Notes: a model not told the origin generated them from the sequence alone. 39,608 bases of DNA from UMGS755 sp045595795 (GCA_045595795.1 JAZOBC010000021.1:1-39608), one strand, 5' to 3'. Positions 15,906-26,080 are shown, counted from the stretch's first letter. Numbers and translations: made by a program.

Positions 15906-17687
15906 GTGGCACGTTATACGCAAAATTCAATTAATGAAGTCAGTCGGCGTACAAATTTGCCGGAGCTTGTTTCTTCATACGTGCATTTAAAGCGTAACGG
16001 GACAAGCCATGTTGGTCTTTGCCCGTTTCACAAGGAAAAGACGCCTTCCTTTCATGTTGATGAGGACAAGCAACTCTTTTATTGCTTTGGTTGTGGTGCC
16101 GGTGGCAATGCCTTTGACTTTGTGATGCGTGCCGAGAATCTTGACTTTGTGGATGCACTGCGTTTTTTGGCACAGCGAGCCGGTGTGACCTTAGAAGAGG
16201 AACAGACAAAAGGCAGCAGCAGACAAGAAGAAGCGGCAGAGCTTCGGAAACGGATTTTGGAAATGAACCGTTTGGCAGCACGGCATTTTTATGATAATTT
16301 AAATCATGAAAGTGCACAGGTTGCGCTGTCTTATATGAAAAAGCGTGGGTTAGACCGTCAGACAGCCGTCAAGTTTGGCATCGGTTTTGCGCCGGATAGT
16401 TGGTCAGACCTTTTAGATTTCATGAAAGAAAAGGGATATACCCCCGATGAGCTGGTAACCGCCGGATTGGCGGTGAAAAACGAAAAAGGCAGAGTCTATG
16501 ATAAATTTCGCAACCGCTTGATGTTTCCTATCATTGATGTGCGTGGCAATGTGATTGCCTTTGGTGGCAGAGCGTTAGGTGATGACAATGCAAAATATAT
16601 GAACTCTCCCGAAACGCCGGTCTTTCATAAGGGAAGAAATTTGTTTGCGCTCAATCTTGCCAAGCAAGTAGGCATGAAAGAGGGTTTGATTTTGGTTGAG
16701 GGGTATATGGATGTCATAGCCCTGTATCAAAAGGGCATCACAAATGCTGTTGCGGGCTTAGGCACTGCACTGACGGAGGATCAGGCAAGGTTGTTAAAGC
16801 GCTATGCCAATCAGGTTTATGTTTGCTATGATAGTGACGAGGCAGGTCAGAAAGCTGCGCAAAAGGCAATTGGCTTGCTGACAGAGGCGGGTAATGTTGT
16901 AAAGGTGCTGAGCTATACAGGCGCGAAAGACCCGGATGAGTTTATCCAGAAAAAAGGTGTTGAAAGCTTTCGGACGCTCCTTGGTTCAGCAAGAGAGTCT
17001 GTGGAGTATCAACTGTTTCGCTTGAGACAGAAGTATGATATTTATGACTTAAGTCAAAAAATCAGTTTTTTAAGTGAGGCAGCCAATGTTTTGGCAGAGA
17101 TTGACAGTGAAATTGCGAGAGAAGCCTATATGAAACGCGTTTCGTTAGAAACTGATATTTCTGTGGAATCTATTCGCAGCGAGGTCTCGAAGCTGATTTA
17201 TTATAAAAATAATAAGCAAGTGCGAAAGGAATTGCACAATGAGTCGATTCCTGAGCGCTTGACGACGGACCATTCCAATTTGAATAAGCAACAGAGTACG
17301 GCTACATATAAAGCAGAACGTACACTTTTAAACCTCATGTTCTATCATCGGAAGTCCTATGAGGCGGCTTTGGATTCTGTCCGACCGGAGTGGTTTTCCG
17401 GAGACATACACAGGCGATTATTTCAAAGCATTTCTGATTACAGAAAAGCTCATGAGGAAATCCATGCCTCAGAATTTCTAACAAGTTTAACAGATGAAGC
17501 ATTGAAAAAAACAGCTGCATCTGTTTTATACATCAGCTTTGAGGGAGACAGTCTGCAAGCCGCAAAGGAAGCAGCCACAAAGCTTGAAGAAGAATTTTTA
17601 AAAAAACGTGCCGCAGAACTCGCGGGGGAAGGTAAAGTGAAGGAAGCGTATGAAATCTACCGAAGAATTAAAGAAAGGAGAGGCTGA
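15906..17687 (+). CDS. dnaG: DNA primase
   Basis: A 593-residue primase that makes RNA primers for lagging-strand replication. The N-terminal CHC2 zinc ribbon has Cys39, His42, Cys60 and Cys63. The TOPRIM catalytic core has EGYMD at 265-269 and DSDEAG at 309-314. The C-terminal part (about 450-593) should bind the DnaB helicase encoded at 23383-24714. Translation starts at GTG 15906, seven bases after AGGAGAGG. The stop is one base before the sigA start. An imperfect A/T-rich hairpin lies in the 129-base gap upstream, but I see no convincing promoter there. Confidence 0.95.
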   Translation: MARYTQNSINEVSRRTNLPELVSSYVHLKRNGTSHVGLCPFHKEKTPSFHVDEDKQLFYCFGCGAGGNAFDFVMRAENLDFVDALRFLAQRAGVTLEEEQTKGSSRQEEAAELRKRILEMNRLAARHFYDNLNHESAQVALSYMKKRGLDRQTAVKFGIGFAPDSWSDLLDFMKEKGYTPDELVTAGLAVKNEKGRVYDKFRNRLMFPIIDVRGNVIAFGGRALGDDNAKYMNSPETPVFHKGRNLFALNLAKQVGMKEGLILVEGYMDVIALYQKGITNAVAGLGTALTEDQARLLKRYANQVYVCYDSDEAGQKAAQKAIGLLTEAGNVVKVLSYTGAKDPDEFIQKKGVESFRTLLGSARESVEYQLFRLRQKYDIYDLSQKISFLSEAANVLAEIDSEIAREAYMKRVSLETDISVESIRSEVSKLIYYKNNKQVRKELHNESIPERLTTDHSNLNKQQSTATYKAERTLLNLMFYHRKSYEAALDSVRPEWFSGDIHRRLFQSISDYRKAHEEIHASEFLTSLTDEALKKTAASVLYISFEGDSLQAAKEAATKLEEEFLKKRAAELAGEGKVKEAYEIYRRIKERRG

Positions 17688-17688
17688 A

Positions 17689-18810
17689 ATGACACCTGAA
17701 ATGGAAGCCAAACAACAGCAGACCGTTCTGGATTTGACTGCAAGAGGCAAAGCAAACGGCATTTTGACTTATAAGGAGATCATGGATGCTCTTTCCGAAT
17801 TTGAAATGGATCCGGAGCAAATTGAGCTGCTTTATGAAGCGCTGGAAAAAGAGGGCGTTGAAATTGTAGCAGACATGGACAAGGAGCTGGAAAAAATTGA
17901 GGAAGAAATCGGCGATATGCCACCTCTTGATGAAGTGGATTTGAGTGCTGAGGCTCTTGAAATTTCCAGCGTTGAAGGCGTTTCGGTTGATGACCATGTC
18001 AAAATGTATTTAAAAGAAATCGGTAAAGTTCCTTTGCTTGCACCCGATGAAGAAATGAAACTTGCTAAGATGATGGCTGCCGGCAATGCTAACGCCAGAA
18101 AACGGTTGGCGGAGGCAAATCTTCGACTGGTTGTGTCGATTGCTAAGCGCTATGTAGGTCGCGGTATGCTTTTCTTGGATTTAATTCAAGAGGGTAATTT
18201 AGGTCTCATTAAAGCGGTTGAAAAATTTGACTATACAAAAGGATATAAATTCAGTACTTATGCAACCTGGTGGATTCGTCAGGCCATTACCCGTGCGATT
18301 GCAGACCAGGCGCGTACGATTCGTATTCCGGTGCATATGGTTGAAACCATTAATAAGCTGATTCGTGTTTCCAGACAGCTGGTGCAGGAACTCGGTCGTG
18401 ATCCGCATCCGCAAGAAATTGCCAAGGAGTTGAACATGTCGATTGACAAGGTTCGCGAAATTATGAAAATTGCTCAGGAGCCTGTTTCCTTAGAAACACC
18501 GATTGGTGAAGAGGAAGATAGCCACCTTGGTGATTTTATTCCTGATGATGATGCGCCAGCACCTTCTGAGGCAGCTTCGTTTATGCTTTTAAAAGAGCAG
18601 CTTGGTGATGTGTTGGATACTTTAACACCGCGTGAAGCCATGGTCTTAAAGCTCCGCTTTGGTTTAGAGGATGGCAGAGCCAGAACCCTGGAGGAAGTGG
18701 GTAAAGAATTTAAGGTTACCCGTGAACGTATCCGTCAGATTGAGGCAAAGGCGCTTAGAAAATTGCGTCACCCGAGCAGGAGCAAGAAACTAAAGGATTA
18801 TTTAGAATAA
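17689..18810 (+). CDS. sigA: RNA polymerase primary sigma factor (sigma-A)
   Basis: A 373-residue housekeeping sigma factor. Region 1.2 is near 101-130 (DDHVKMYLKEIGKVPLL). Region 2 includes FSTYATWWIRQAITRAIADQ at 188-207, which contacts the -10 element. Region 3 follows, and region 4.2 (about 330-362) carries the helix-turn-helix VTRERIRQIEAKALRKLR at 343-360 for the -35 element. The acidic N-terminal region is short, as in Gram-positive SigA. The start at 17689 is used because AGGAGAGG precedes it; the frame could extend into dnaG but without support. It begins one base after the dnaG stop, giving the classic dnaG-rpoD arrangement without rpsU. The promoters read in this window are of the type this protein recognises. 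Confidence 0.96.
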   Translation: MTPEMEAKQQQTVLDLTARGKANGILTYKEIMDALSEFEMDPEQIELLYEALEKEGVEIVADMDKELEKIEEEIGDMPPLDEVDLSAEALEISSVEGVSVDDHVKMYLKEIGKVPLLAPDEEMKLAKMMAAGNANARKRLAEANLRLVVSIAKRYVGRGMLFLDLIQEGNLGLIKAVEKFDYTKGYKFSTYATWWIRQAITRAIADQARTIRIPVHMVETINKLIRVSRQLVQELGRDPHPQEIAKELNMSIDKVREIMKIAQEPVSLETPIGEEEDSHLGDFIPDDDAPAPSEAASFMLLKEQLGDVLDTLTPREAMVLKLRFGLEDGRARTLEEVGKEFKVTRERIRQIEAKALRKLRHPSRSKKLKDYLE

Positions 18811-18816
18811 AAAATC

Positions 18817-18855
18817 AAAACAAGCTGCGGCTGAATATGTGCTGCAGCTTGTTTT
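18817..18855 (+). terminator. Terminator of dgt-dnaG-sigA
   Basis: AAAACAAGCTGC (18817-18828) pairs with GCAGCTTGTTTT (18844-18855) around a 15-base loop, six bases after the sigA stop. Confidence 0.85.
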
Positions 18856-18935
18856 CTGTTTTATATCCGGGTCATGGGTCAACCCTTATTCTCGTATACA
18901 TATAAAGAAGTCTGATACGGAAAAGGGGCGGTGCC

Positions 18936-19760
18936 ATGAAGCGCAGATATATTTTTTTTAGTATTCATATAACGCAGATTGCAATTTTTGCTTCGGTTTT
19001 ATTGCTGATTTCCATAACCGGCATTTGGGTGAGTCTCAGCTTTGCCAAAGGGGTAGATGGAGGGCATGTTGGCAGATTGGCGATTGTGATTGATGATTTT
19101 GGCCTTCAGAGAAAGGGCGTTCAAGAGATGCTTGCACTTGATTGCAAACTGACGGTTGCCATTATGCCTTTTTTAGAATACACAGAAGATGATGCTGAAG
19201 ATGCACTGGAAAACGGAAAAGAAATTATATTACATATTCCCATGCAGGCTACAACACATGATGTTCCGTCACATTTGGGTCCAAGACCCATTACAACACG
19301 TCTTTCTGGCGAGGAAATTCATCAATGGATCGAGGATGCTCTTAAAGATGTACCGGAGGCGGTGGGGGCAAATATTCACATGGGCACACTCAGCAGCACA
19401 AAAGAATCTGTTATGATGCCTGTTTTAGAAGGCTTAAAGGCACACAACTTGTTTTTTCTTGATTCCAAAACAAGCTCTAAAAGTGTATGTCAAGCAGTTG
19501 CGTTGGCGGTTGACATTCCTTTTTACGAAAATGATGTGTTTTTGGAGCATGAGAAAAAAACAAAATCCTATATAAAAAGTCGACTTGAAAAAGCCGTGAA
19601 AATTGCGCAAAAAGAAGGCTCGTGCATTGCCATCGGTCATGTCGGATATGAAGGCGGTAAGGTGACGGCGGAAGCAATTCGTGAGCTGCTGCCTGAGCTT
19701 GAAAAACAAAATGTTGAACTGGTTTTTCTCTCAGAATTGTCACCGCTTGAGCCATCATAA
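18936..19760 (+). CDS. Divergent polysaccharide deacetylase family protein
   Basis: A 274-residue protein of the divergent polysaccharide deacetylase family (YibQ-like, NodB-type fold). A single membrane segment at about 12-37 anchors it, with the enzymatic part outside. Family landmarks are IVIDDFG (about 50-56), LHIPM (99-103), NIHMGT (about 146-151), FFLDSKT and the C-terminal AIGHVGYEGG. The canonical NodB metal motifs are altered, as is usual in this family, so deacetylase activity is not assured. AAAAGGGGCGG precedes the ATG. It lies after the sigA terminator and before the yybS promoter, so it is probably transcribed alone; no good promoter was found for it. Confidence 0.8.
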   Translation: MKRRYIFFSIHITQIAIFASVLLLISITGIWVSLSFAKGVDGGHVGRLAIVIDDFGLQRKGVQEMLALDCKLTVAIMPFLEYTEDDAEDALENGKEIILHIPMQATTHDVPSHLGPRPITTRLSGEEIHQWIEDALKDVPEAVGANIHMGTLSSTKESVMMPVLEGLKAHNLFFLDSKTSSKSVCQAVALAVDIPFYENDVFLEHEKKTKSYIKSRLEKAVKIAQKEGSCIAIGHVGYEGGKVTAEAIRELLPELEKQNVELVFLSELSPLEPS

Positions 19761-19790
19761 AAACAATTTCTCTAAATTTGGTAAATATTC

Positions 19791-19819
19791 TTGTAAATTT
19801 GCGTTTCTTGTGATACAAT
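19791..19819 (+). promoter_or_regulatory. Sigma-A promoter of the yybS-gdpP-rplI-dnaB-tilS-hpt operon
   Basis: TTGTAA (19791-19796), a 17-base spacer and TACAAT (19814-19819), preceded by TGTGA as at the typA promoter. Confidence 0.7.
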
Positions 19820-19892
19820 AAGGTATAGTTGGCATAATATCGACATTCGTCGGTTAATAGTTGCAGTTTGCGACAACGAAGGAGATATCGAT

Positions 19893-20858
19893 TTGAAAAT
19901 TAGACATGTTAAATCATATATATTATGCACGTTGCTGACAGTTGCCCTTTGCGGTGCATATGGACTTTTGGGAGGCGGTTTACTCGGTTTTTTAATTGGG
20001 CTATTGATCAGTGCACTTTTAGGCTCCGTGATGTGCCGTGAGCATTATGGTCTCGGTATTTCTAATTCGCTGATTGTCCTGTTAATTTTCACATTGTTTT
20101 ATGGACCAATTCAGGCGCTGATGCTTGGCATTCCGTATGTTATTTTGGGCGCAACACTTGCTTTGGGAACACGATTTAAGTTACCCCTGAGTCGAATGCT
20201 CGTGATTTGCTCTGTTATTTTTATTTTAGACTTTATGGTGGGCGTTATACAACTTTCGGCACAAGGTGTGACCGTCAGCAGCCTTATGCTTGACATGGGG
20301 CAGCAGATGCGTGAGGCTTTTCTGCAGCAATATCCCGATCCCGGCATGAGCGCAATGATTGATCAAGTGATTTCCCAAACAGTCGATATATCAGTTATGC
20401 TGTCGCCATCTGTGTTTATTATCATAAGCATGATTATGGCTTACCTTCTGATTCTCATTTACAAAAAGGTGATGATGAAACAGCAGGAGGATATGGCGTT
20501 TTTATCTCCTTTTGACACACTGCAGGCAGATAAAGTTATGGCAGTGCTGTTCTTTGTGGTTTTGACATCTCTCACTGTGACAAAGGGTAAGTTTTTCGCA
20601 GCTACAGTGAATGTTGTCATCATACTGTGCTTTATCTTTTTGGTTTTGGGTATTTCAGTTTGTGATAAAAAACTAAAGCAAAACGGCACGAAAAAAGCGT
20701 TTCGTCGTGTGCTTGTTGTTGCTTTAATCTTTAGCTCAACAGCGTTCTTTATGCTTCCGCTGTTTGCACTTATCATTTGCGGTGTGGCAGATGCATTCTT
20801 TGATTTTCGAAATCTACAGCCTGATGCAGACTCCAGTCATACTGAAGACGGCGAGTAA
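19893..20858 (+). CDS. yybS: YybS family membrane protein (DUF2232)
   Basis: A 321-residue integral membrane protein with about eight hydrophobic spans and no soluble domain of note. It matches the YybS/DUF2232 family in size, topology and position: in Bacillus and relatives it precedes gdpP, rplI and the replicative helicase gene, exactly as here. Its biochemical role is unknown; it resembles small-molecule carrier components such as ECF S-units in topology only. Translation starts at TTG 19893, eight bases after AAGGAG. It is the first gene of the operon. Confidence 0.8.
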   Translation: MKIRHVKSYILCTLLTVALCGAYGLLGGGLLGFLIGLLISALLGSVMCREHYGLGISNSLIVLLIFTLFYGPIQALMLGIPYVILGATLALGTRFKLPLSRMLVICSVIFILDFMVGVIQLSAQGVTVSSLMLDMGQQMREAFLQQYPDPGMSAMIDQVISQTVDISVMLSPSVFIIISMIMAYLLILIYKKVMMKQQEDMAFLSPFDTLQADKVMAVLFFVVLTSLTVTKGKFFAATVNVVIILCFIFLVLGISVCDKKLKQNGTKKAFRRVLVVALIFSSTAFFMLPLFALIICGVADAFFDFRNLQPDADSSHTEDGE

Positions 20859-20889
20859 TCCGAAAAGAAAACAGAGGTGAGTTTAGTCG

Positions 20890-22884
20890 ATGGATACAAA
20901 GCGTAAAACCGGATTATATTATATGACCGGCGGATTTTCCGTTGTCATAATCTTTGTTTTAGGCATCATAACATTTTGGTTTAATCAGTATTTGGCCATT
21001 GCTGAAATTGCTGTTGGCCTTGTATTGTGTATTTTTAATTATCTGTATAAAAAATATGCAGAAAAAAAGCTTTCGAACATGTTTGAAAACATGTCGCTTC
21101 AAATCGGCGCAGAAAACCGCAATGCCTTGATGCATTTTCCGCTTCCTGCTGTGATTGTTGAGCAGGGTGGCAAAATCAAGTGGTTTAACGAATCCTTCAG
21201 CACGATTGCCCATGAGCAGCATTTGTACGATAAACAAATTGACGAGTTAATTCCCACGCTGACCTCTGAAACCATGTTTAAGAAACCAGCCGTATCGGTT
21301 GATACAACGGTTGAATTTGGCGGTCAAACATTTCGCTTGTTCGGCAGCAATTCTCAAACTGATGAAAAAAAACGGAATGTCATTATCTTATATTTTGTTG
21401 ATATCACGGAGTATGCGGCATATCAGCAAAAATATTTTAATGAAAAAACTTTTGAATGTATTATTTTTGTTGATAATTACGATGAATTGATGGAATCTGT
21501 AGGCATCAGCGAAACACCTCAGTTGCAGGGTCAACTCTATAAGCATATCAACGACTGGGCATCAAAGTATGGCGGCGTTTTGGTAAAATATGAAAAAGAT
21601 AAGTACTATGTGTTATTTGAACATGCTTGTATGGATGATTTAATCAAAAGCAAGTTTGATATTCTGACAAAAATTCACGGTATAACCGAGAACAGTACAA
21701 TCCCTGCCAGCATCAGTATCGGTATTGGTACAGACGGTATAAACATTGTTGAAAATGATCGGTTTGCAAAAGATGCAATTAATATGGCACTTGGTCGTGG
21801 CGGTGATCAGGTTGTTATCAAAGATAATGAGCAGTTCCGTTTTTATGGTGGCAACAGCAAAGAATATGAAAAAAGCACAAGGGTTAAGGCACGTGTCGTC
21901 AGCTTTGCACTCAGCGGTTTAATTAATAGTGCGGAAAACATTGTGGTGATGAGTCATCGTGATGCCGATGTCGATTCTTTGGGCGCCTCTTTTGGCGTGT
22001 ACCGAATGAGCCGCATGCAAGGAAAACCGGTGCATATTTTGCTTGACAGCTATGACCAGACTGTGAAGGACATGTTGGAGCGATTGGAGCATGTTGATGA
22101 ATATGCTGAGTTGTTTATCAATGTGCAGCAGGCGGCAGCGAAAATCAATTCCTCAACCTTGGTAGTGGTTGTGGATACGCATAAGCCCAGTCTGTTAGAG
22201 GATTCTCAGCTATTGAAAAAGGCAGGTCAGATTGTGGTGATTGACCATCATCGCCGTGGTGCAGAGTTTATTGAAAATACAGCGCTGATTTATCATGAAC
22301 CATATGCATCTTCTGCTTGTGAAATGATGACAGAGGTGTTGCAATATTCAGCTAATAAGCTTTCCCTGACAAAGCTTGAAGCAGAATGCCTATACGCCGG
22401 CATGGTGATTGATACAAAAAATTTCACGTTTAAAACCGGTGTCAGAACCTTTGAAGCAGCATCGTTTTTGCGCAAGCAGGGTGTGGATACCATTGCTATT
22501 AAAACCATGCTGCAGCAAGATTTAAACACATATATCAAGCGTGCAACCGTGATTCGTGATGCTGAAATTTTCAGAGATCACATTGCAATCAGTGATTGTC
22601 GCGAGGATGATAAAAACATCCATCTGGTTGTTGCACAGGCGGCTGATGAACTCTTAAACATCAAAAACATTACAGCGTCATTTGTTCTGTATAAGAAAAA
22701 TGATGCAGTCAGCATCAGCGGTCGTTCGTTAGGCGGCATTAATGTGCAGATGATTTTAGAAAAATTAGGTGGCGGCGGTCACATGACCATTGCCGGTGCA
22801 CAGCTATCTGAGCTTTCTTTAGAAGAAGCAAAAGAGCAATTAAAGCAGGCTATTGAAGAGTATTATATAGAAACGGCTGATTAA
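20890..22884 (+). CDS. gdpP: Cyclic-di-AMP phosphodiesterase GdpP
   Basis: A 664-residue membrane-bound c-di-AMP phosphodiesterase. Order of parts: two membrane helices (about 10-55), a degenerate PAS domain (about 75-180, haem-binding in known GdpP), a degenerate GGDEF domain (about 180-320) that lacks the GGDEF catalytic sequence, then the DHH-DHHA1 catalytic region. DHH motifs are MSHRDADVDS (354-363), VVDTHKP and IDHHRR (Asp452-His453-His454); GGGGH near the C terminus belongs to DHHA1. It should lower c-di-AMP and so affect potassium balance, wall stress and beta-lactam response. It follows yybS by 31 bases and precedes rplI by 35. Confidence 0.95.
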   Translation: MDTKRKTGLYYMTGGFSVVIIFVLGIITFWFNQYLAIAEIAVGLVLCIFNYLYKKYAEKKLSNMFENMSLQIGAENRNALMHFPLPAVIVEQGGKIKWFNESFSTIAHEQHLYDKQIDELIPTLTSETMFKKPAVSVDTTVEFGGQTFRLFGSNSQTDEKKRNVIILYFVDITEYAAYQQKYFNEKTFECIIFVDNYDELMESVGISETPQLQGQLYKHINDWASKYGGVLVKYEKDKYYVLFEHACMDDLIKSKFDILTKIHGITENSTIPASISIGIGTDGINIVENDRFAKDAINMALGRGGDQVVIKDNEQFRFYGGNSKEYEKSTRVKARVVSFALSGLINSAENIVVMSHRDADVDSLGASFGVYRMSRMQGKPVHILLDSYDQTVKDMLERLEHVDEYAELFINVQQAAAKINSSTLVVVVDTHKPSLLEDSQLLKKAGQIVVIDHHRRGAEFIENTALIYHEPYASSACEMMTEVLQYSANKLSLTKLEAECLYAGMVIDTKNFTFKTGVRTFEAASFLRKQGVDTIAIKTMLQQDLNTYIKRATVIRDAEIFRDHIAISDCREDDKNIHLVVAQAADELLNIKNITASFVLYKKNDAVSISGRSLGGINVQMILEKLGGGGHMTIAGAQLSELSLEEAKEQLKQAIEEYYIETAD

Positions 22885-22919
22885 GCTATTTTACGATGAG
22901 AATAAGGGAGAGAATTAAC

Positions 22920-23366
22920 ATGAAAGTAATTTTAACAGCTGATGTAAAAGGTCACGGCAAAAAGGGTGAAATGGTGAACGCATCTGACGGATATGCCAGA
23001 AACTATCTGCTTCCTAAGGGCTTAGCGATCGTTGCCGATAAAAGTGCCGTAACCGAAATGGAAAGTAAGCAAAGTGCAGCTGCGTATCATAAGGAACAAG
23101 AAAAAAAGCAGGCCATGGAGCTGGCAGAGAAGATTAAGGAATCAGTTGTTACTTTTACTGCAAAAGCAGGGGAAAACGGCAAGCTCTTTGGTTCTATCAC
23201 TGCAAAAGACGTGGCTGAACAACTGAAAATGCAGTGTCATTTGGTTGTGGATAAAAAGAAAATTCAGTTGCCGGATGGCATTAAAACATTGGGAACAACC
23301 AATGTAACCGTTAAAGTATACCCTGAAATCACTGCAACACTTAAGGTCAAAGTTGACGCTCAGTGA
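22920..23366 (+). CDS. rplI: 50S ribosomal protein L9
   Basis: A 148-residue L9, normal in length. The N-terminal rRNA-binding domain is clear (MKVILTADVKGHGKKGEM, then NYLLPKGLA), followed by the long charged connecting helix (about 45-80) and the C-terminal domain. The start at 22920 lies behind AAGGGAGAG; the frame extends upstream without support. It sits between gdpP and dnaB in the conserved gene order. Confidence 0.96.
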   Translation: MKVILTADVKGHGKKGEMVNASDGYARNYLLPKGLAIVADKSAVTEMESKQSAAAYHKEQEKKQAMELAEKIKESVVTFTAKAGENGKLFGSITAKDVAEQLKMQCHLVVDKKKIQLPDGIKTLGTTNVTVKVYPEITATLKVKVDAQ

Positions 23367-23382
23367 CCGGAAAGGAAACAAA

Positions 23383-24714
23383 ATGGAAAACGCTGTGCCG
23401 AAGGTCATGCCTCATAACAAGGAAGCGGAGCAGTCTATTTTAGGTGCGATGCTGATTGACACAGACTGTGTCACCTTGGTGTTTGAGAGACTGACAGACA
23501 ACGATTTTTATATTGAAGCCAACCGTCTGATTTTTGAAGCTATGCAGGCCTTGTTTAACCGTGACTCTGCCATTGATCTTGTCACGGTTTCTGAAGAGCT
23601 ATCTTTGCGCGAACAACTGGCGGCTGTAGGTGGCGTGGAATATTTAGCCTATCTTGCTTCAACGCTGCCGACCGTGGCAAATTTAAAGCAATATCTTGAC
23701 ATTGTACAGGATAAGGCTTTGCTCCGGCGCCTGATTCGTGCATCGGGGGATATCATGGATATCAGTTATTCCCCTGGGGCAGCTTCGAAAAATATTGCAG
23801 ATGAAGCCGGACGCATGATTTTTGATGTGCTGGAAAACCAGCAGCAGCGTGGTATAGTACATATTAAGGATGTTCTGCTTCAAACGCATGACTCGTTAGC
23901 AGAAATTTATCAGAATCATGGCAAATTGACCGGCGCACCAACCGGTATTACAGAGCTTGATAAGGCCTTATTCGGCTTGCAAAAGTCGGATTTTATTTTG
24001 ATTGCCGCAAGACCGTCTATGGGTAAAACAAGCTTTGCATTAAACATTGCCACCTATGCAGCAGTTCATGGCAATGTGCCGGTTGCAATTTTTAGTTTGG
24101 AAATGTCAAGTGTTCAGCTTGTTTCCCGCATCATCAGTTCTGAAATGCTGATTGACAGCAATCATTTAAGAACCGGTGAATTGACTGACGACGATTGGGA
24201 AAAGATTGCAGCCTCTTTGTCTACCTTAGGACAGGCTCCAATTTATATTAATGATTCAACCAATGTCTCTATCAGTGATATTCGTGCTAAATGTCGTCGA
24301 TTGAAATTGGAGAAAAATTTGGGTCTTGTTGTCATTGATTACTTGCAACTGATGCAGGGTAGTCGGGCAGAAAGCCGCCAACAAGAAATTTCAGATATAT
24401 CCCGTTCGCTTAAAATTCTTGCCAAGGAACTGGATGTGCCCATTGTGGCACTGTCTCAGCTTTCGCGTGCACCCGAACAGCGTGCAGAACATAGACCCAT
24501 GCTCAGTGACCTGCGTGAATCCGGTGCCATTGAGCAGGATGCGGATATTGTTATGTTTTTATATAGGGATGATGTATACAATCCCGATACAGAAAAGAAA
24601 AACGTGGCTGAGTGCATTATTGCTAAGCATAGAAGCGGTTCTACCGGTACAATTGAAATGTTCTGGGCAGGACAATACACACGTTTTATGAATTTGGATA
24701 AGAATCATGAATGA
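23383..24714 (+). CDS. dnaB: Replicative DNA helicase DnaB
   Basis: A 443-residue hexameric helicase (called DnaC in B. subtilis). The N-terminal primase-interacting domain (about 1-105, with NKEAEQSILGAML) is followed by a linker and a RecA-type motor: Walker A at 207-217 (ARPSMGKTS within it), Walker B VVIDYLQLMQG and the downstream LSQLSRAPEQR and LRESGAIEQDAD motifs. No intein is present. The start at 23383 follows GGAAAGG; a slightly longer frame overlaps rplI. It overlaps tilS by eight bases. Confidence 0.96.
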   Translation: MENAVPKVMPHNKEAEQSILGAMLIDTDCVTLVFERLTDNDFYIEANRLIFEAMQALFNRDSAIDLVTVSEELSLREQLAAVGGVEYLAYLASTLPTVANLKQYLDIVQDKALLRRLIRASGDIMDISYSPGAASKNIADEAGRMIFDVLENQQQRGIVHIKDVLLQTHDSLAEIYQNHGKLTGAPTGITELDKALFGLQKSDFILIAARPSMGKTSFALNIATYAAVHGNVPVAIFSLEMSSVQLVSRIISSEMLIDSNHLRTGELTDDDWEKIAASLSTLGQAPIYINDSTNVSISDIRAKCRRLKLEKNLGLVVIDYLQLMQGSRAESRQQEISDISRSLKILAKELDVPIVALSQLSRAPEQRAEHRPMLSDLRESGAIEQDADIVMFLYRDDVYNPDTEKKNVAECIIAKHRSGSTGTIEMFWAGQYTRFMNLDKNHE

Positions 24715-26080
24715 TGCGGTATTACATGTCAAACAAACGGTATGCAAGCAGAAGCTGCTGACGCCCGGGGATTCTGTTCTGGTGGCACTCTCCGGTGGTG
24801 CAGATTCCGTTTGTTTGCTTTTTATTCTTTTAGAATTAGCTGATGAATTTTCCTTGTCTGTTTCTGCTGCACATCTGCATCATGGATTGCGTGGCGAAGA
24901 AGCCGACCATGATGAAGAATTTGTCCGGGATTTATGTAATCGTCTTTCGGTTCCGCTTTATGTCGAACATCGGAATGTGCGTGAGCTTGCAATGCAAGAA
25001 AAAATCAGCCTCGAAACGGCAGGGAGGAAAGCAAGATACGCTTTTTTCGATTCACTGTCGCAAAAACATCATTTTTCTAAGATTGCAACGGCGCACCATG
25101 AAAATGACAATGTGGAGACAGTTTTAATGCGTATTTTACGAGGCACAGGTCCTGCCGGACTTGGTGGTATTCCGTATCAAAAAGGCAATATCATTCGCCC
25201 GATGCTTGATCTAACACGTCAGGAAATTGAAGGTTTCTTAACAGCAAAGCAGCTGTCGTGGTGTACAGACAGCACGAATGGGGAAACAGATTTCACACGC
25301 AACCGGATTCGCAACGAGTTGATTCCTATGCTGGAAGAAAAGTATAACCCGAATTTTCAAAGGGGATTTGGAGAGCAAATTAGACTCTATGCTTCTGCAG
25401 CGGCTTACATAGAAGAAGAAACCAATCATATGATGGCAGAGATGCTTTTAAAATGCGAGAGTGGAGTTAGTTTTTCCTGCTATATATTGCGTGGTAAACC
25501 GGAAATTTTAGTTCGCACAATGCTGCACAAGATTTTGGAACAGATGGCGGATGATAAGGAAATTGAAGGCAAGCATGTTGAAGCAGTTTGGCAGATGCTG
25601 CAAAGCGAAAAAGGCTGCCTTTCATTGCCGAACGGCATTATTGCAGAGGTTGCGTACGGCAACTTATACATCAGACGAGTTGCAAAATCTGTTTCGTTCA
25701 ATTATTGTTTAGAACAAACAATGCGGATTTCTGAATGTGGCATCATAATCAACTGTCAGCCTGTTGATTTCGTACCCAAAAACAAAGAATGTAATACTGT
25801 TTATTTGGATATGACAAAAATTGACGGCAAACCGTTGTTTGTTCGCAGTCGAAGAGCAGGGGATTATTTCTATCCTGCAGGCATGACAGGGAAAAAGAAG
25901 TTGCAGGATTACTTTGTGGATCAAAAAGTGCCAAAGCATCTGCGCGATGCTGTTCCCCTTGTGACGGTTTCGGATGAAATCGCGTGGGTTGGCGGTTTTC
26001 GTGCGGATCAGAGATATATGGCAGAAACAGGACAGACAAAAGCCTTGTGCATTAGAATACATAGGGAGGAACAGTCATGA
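24707..26080 (+). CDS. tilS: tRNA(Ile)-lysidine synthase
   Basis: A 457-residue enzyme that attaches lysine to C34 of the AUA-reading tRNA-Ile, changing both its codon and its amino-acid specificity. The N-type ATP-PPase loop SGGADS is at 29-34. AAHLHHGLRG and HHENDNVETVLMR segments follow, then the TilS-specific middle domain and the C-terminal domain (about 380-457, with RRAGDYF and KKLQDYFVDQKVP). The start at 24707 lies inside the end of dnaB, so expression depends on coupling. The stop overlaps hpt by an ATGA. Confidence 0.93.
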   Translation: MNDAVLHVKQTVCKQKLLTPGDSVLVALSGGADSVCLLFILLELADEFSLSVSAAHLHHGLRGEEADHDEEFVRDLCNRLSVPLYVEHRNVRELAMQEKISLETAGRKARYAFFDSLSQKHHFSKIATAHHENDNVETVLMRILRGTGPAGLGGIPYQKGNIIRPMLDLTRQEIEGFLTAKQLSWCTDSTNGETDFTRNRIRNELIPMLEEKYNPNFQRGFGEQIRLYASAAAYIEEETNHMMAEMLLKCESGVSFSCYILRGKPEILVRTMLHKILEQMADDKEIEGKHVEAVWQMLQSEKGCLSLPNGIIAEVAYGNLYIRRVAKSVSFNYCLEQTMRISECGIIINCQPVDFVPKNKECNTVYLDMTKIDGKPLFVRSRRAGDYFYPAGMTGKKKLQDYFVDQKVPKHLRDAVPLVTVSDEIAWVGGFRADQRYMAETGQTKALCIRIHREEQS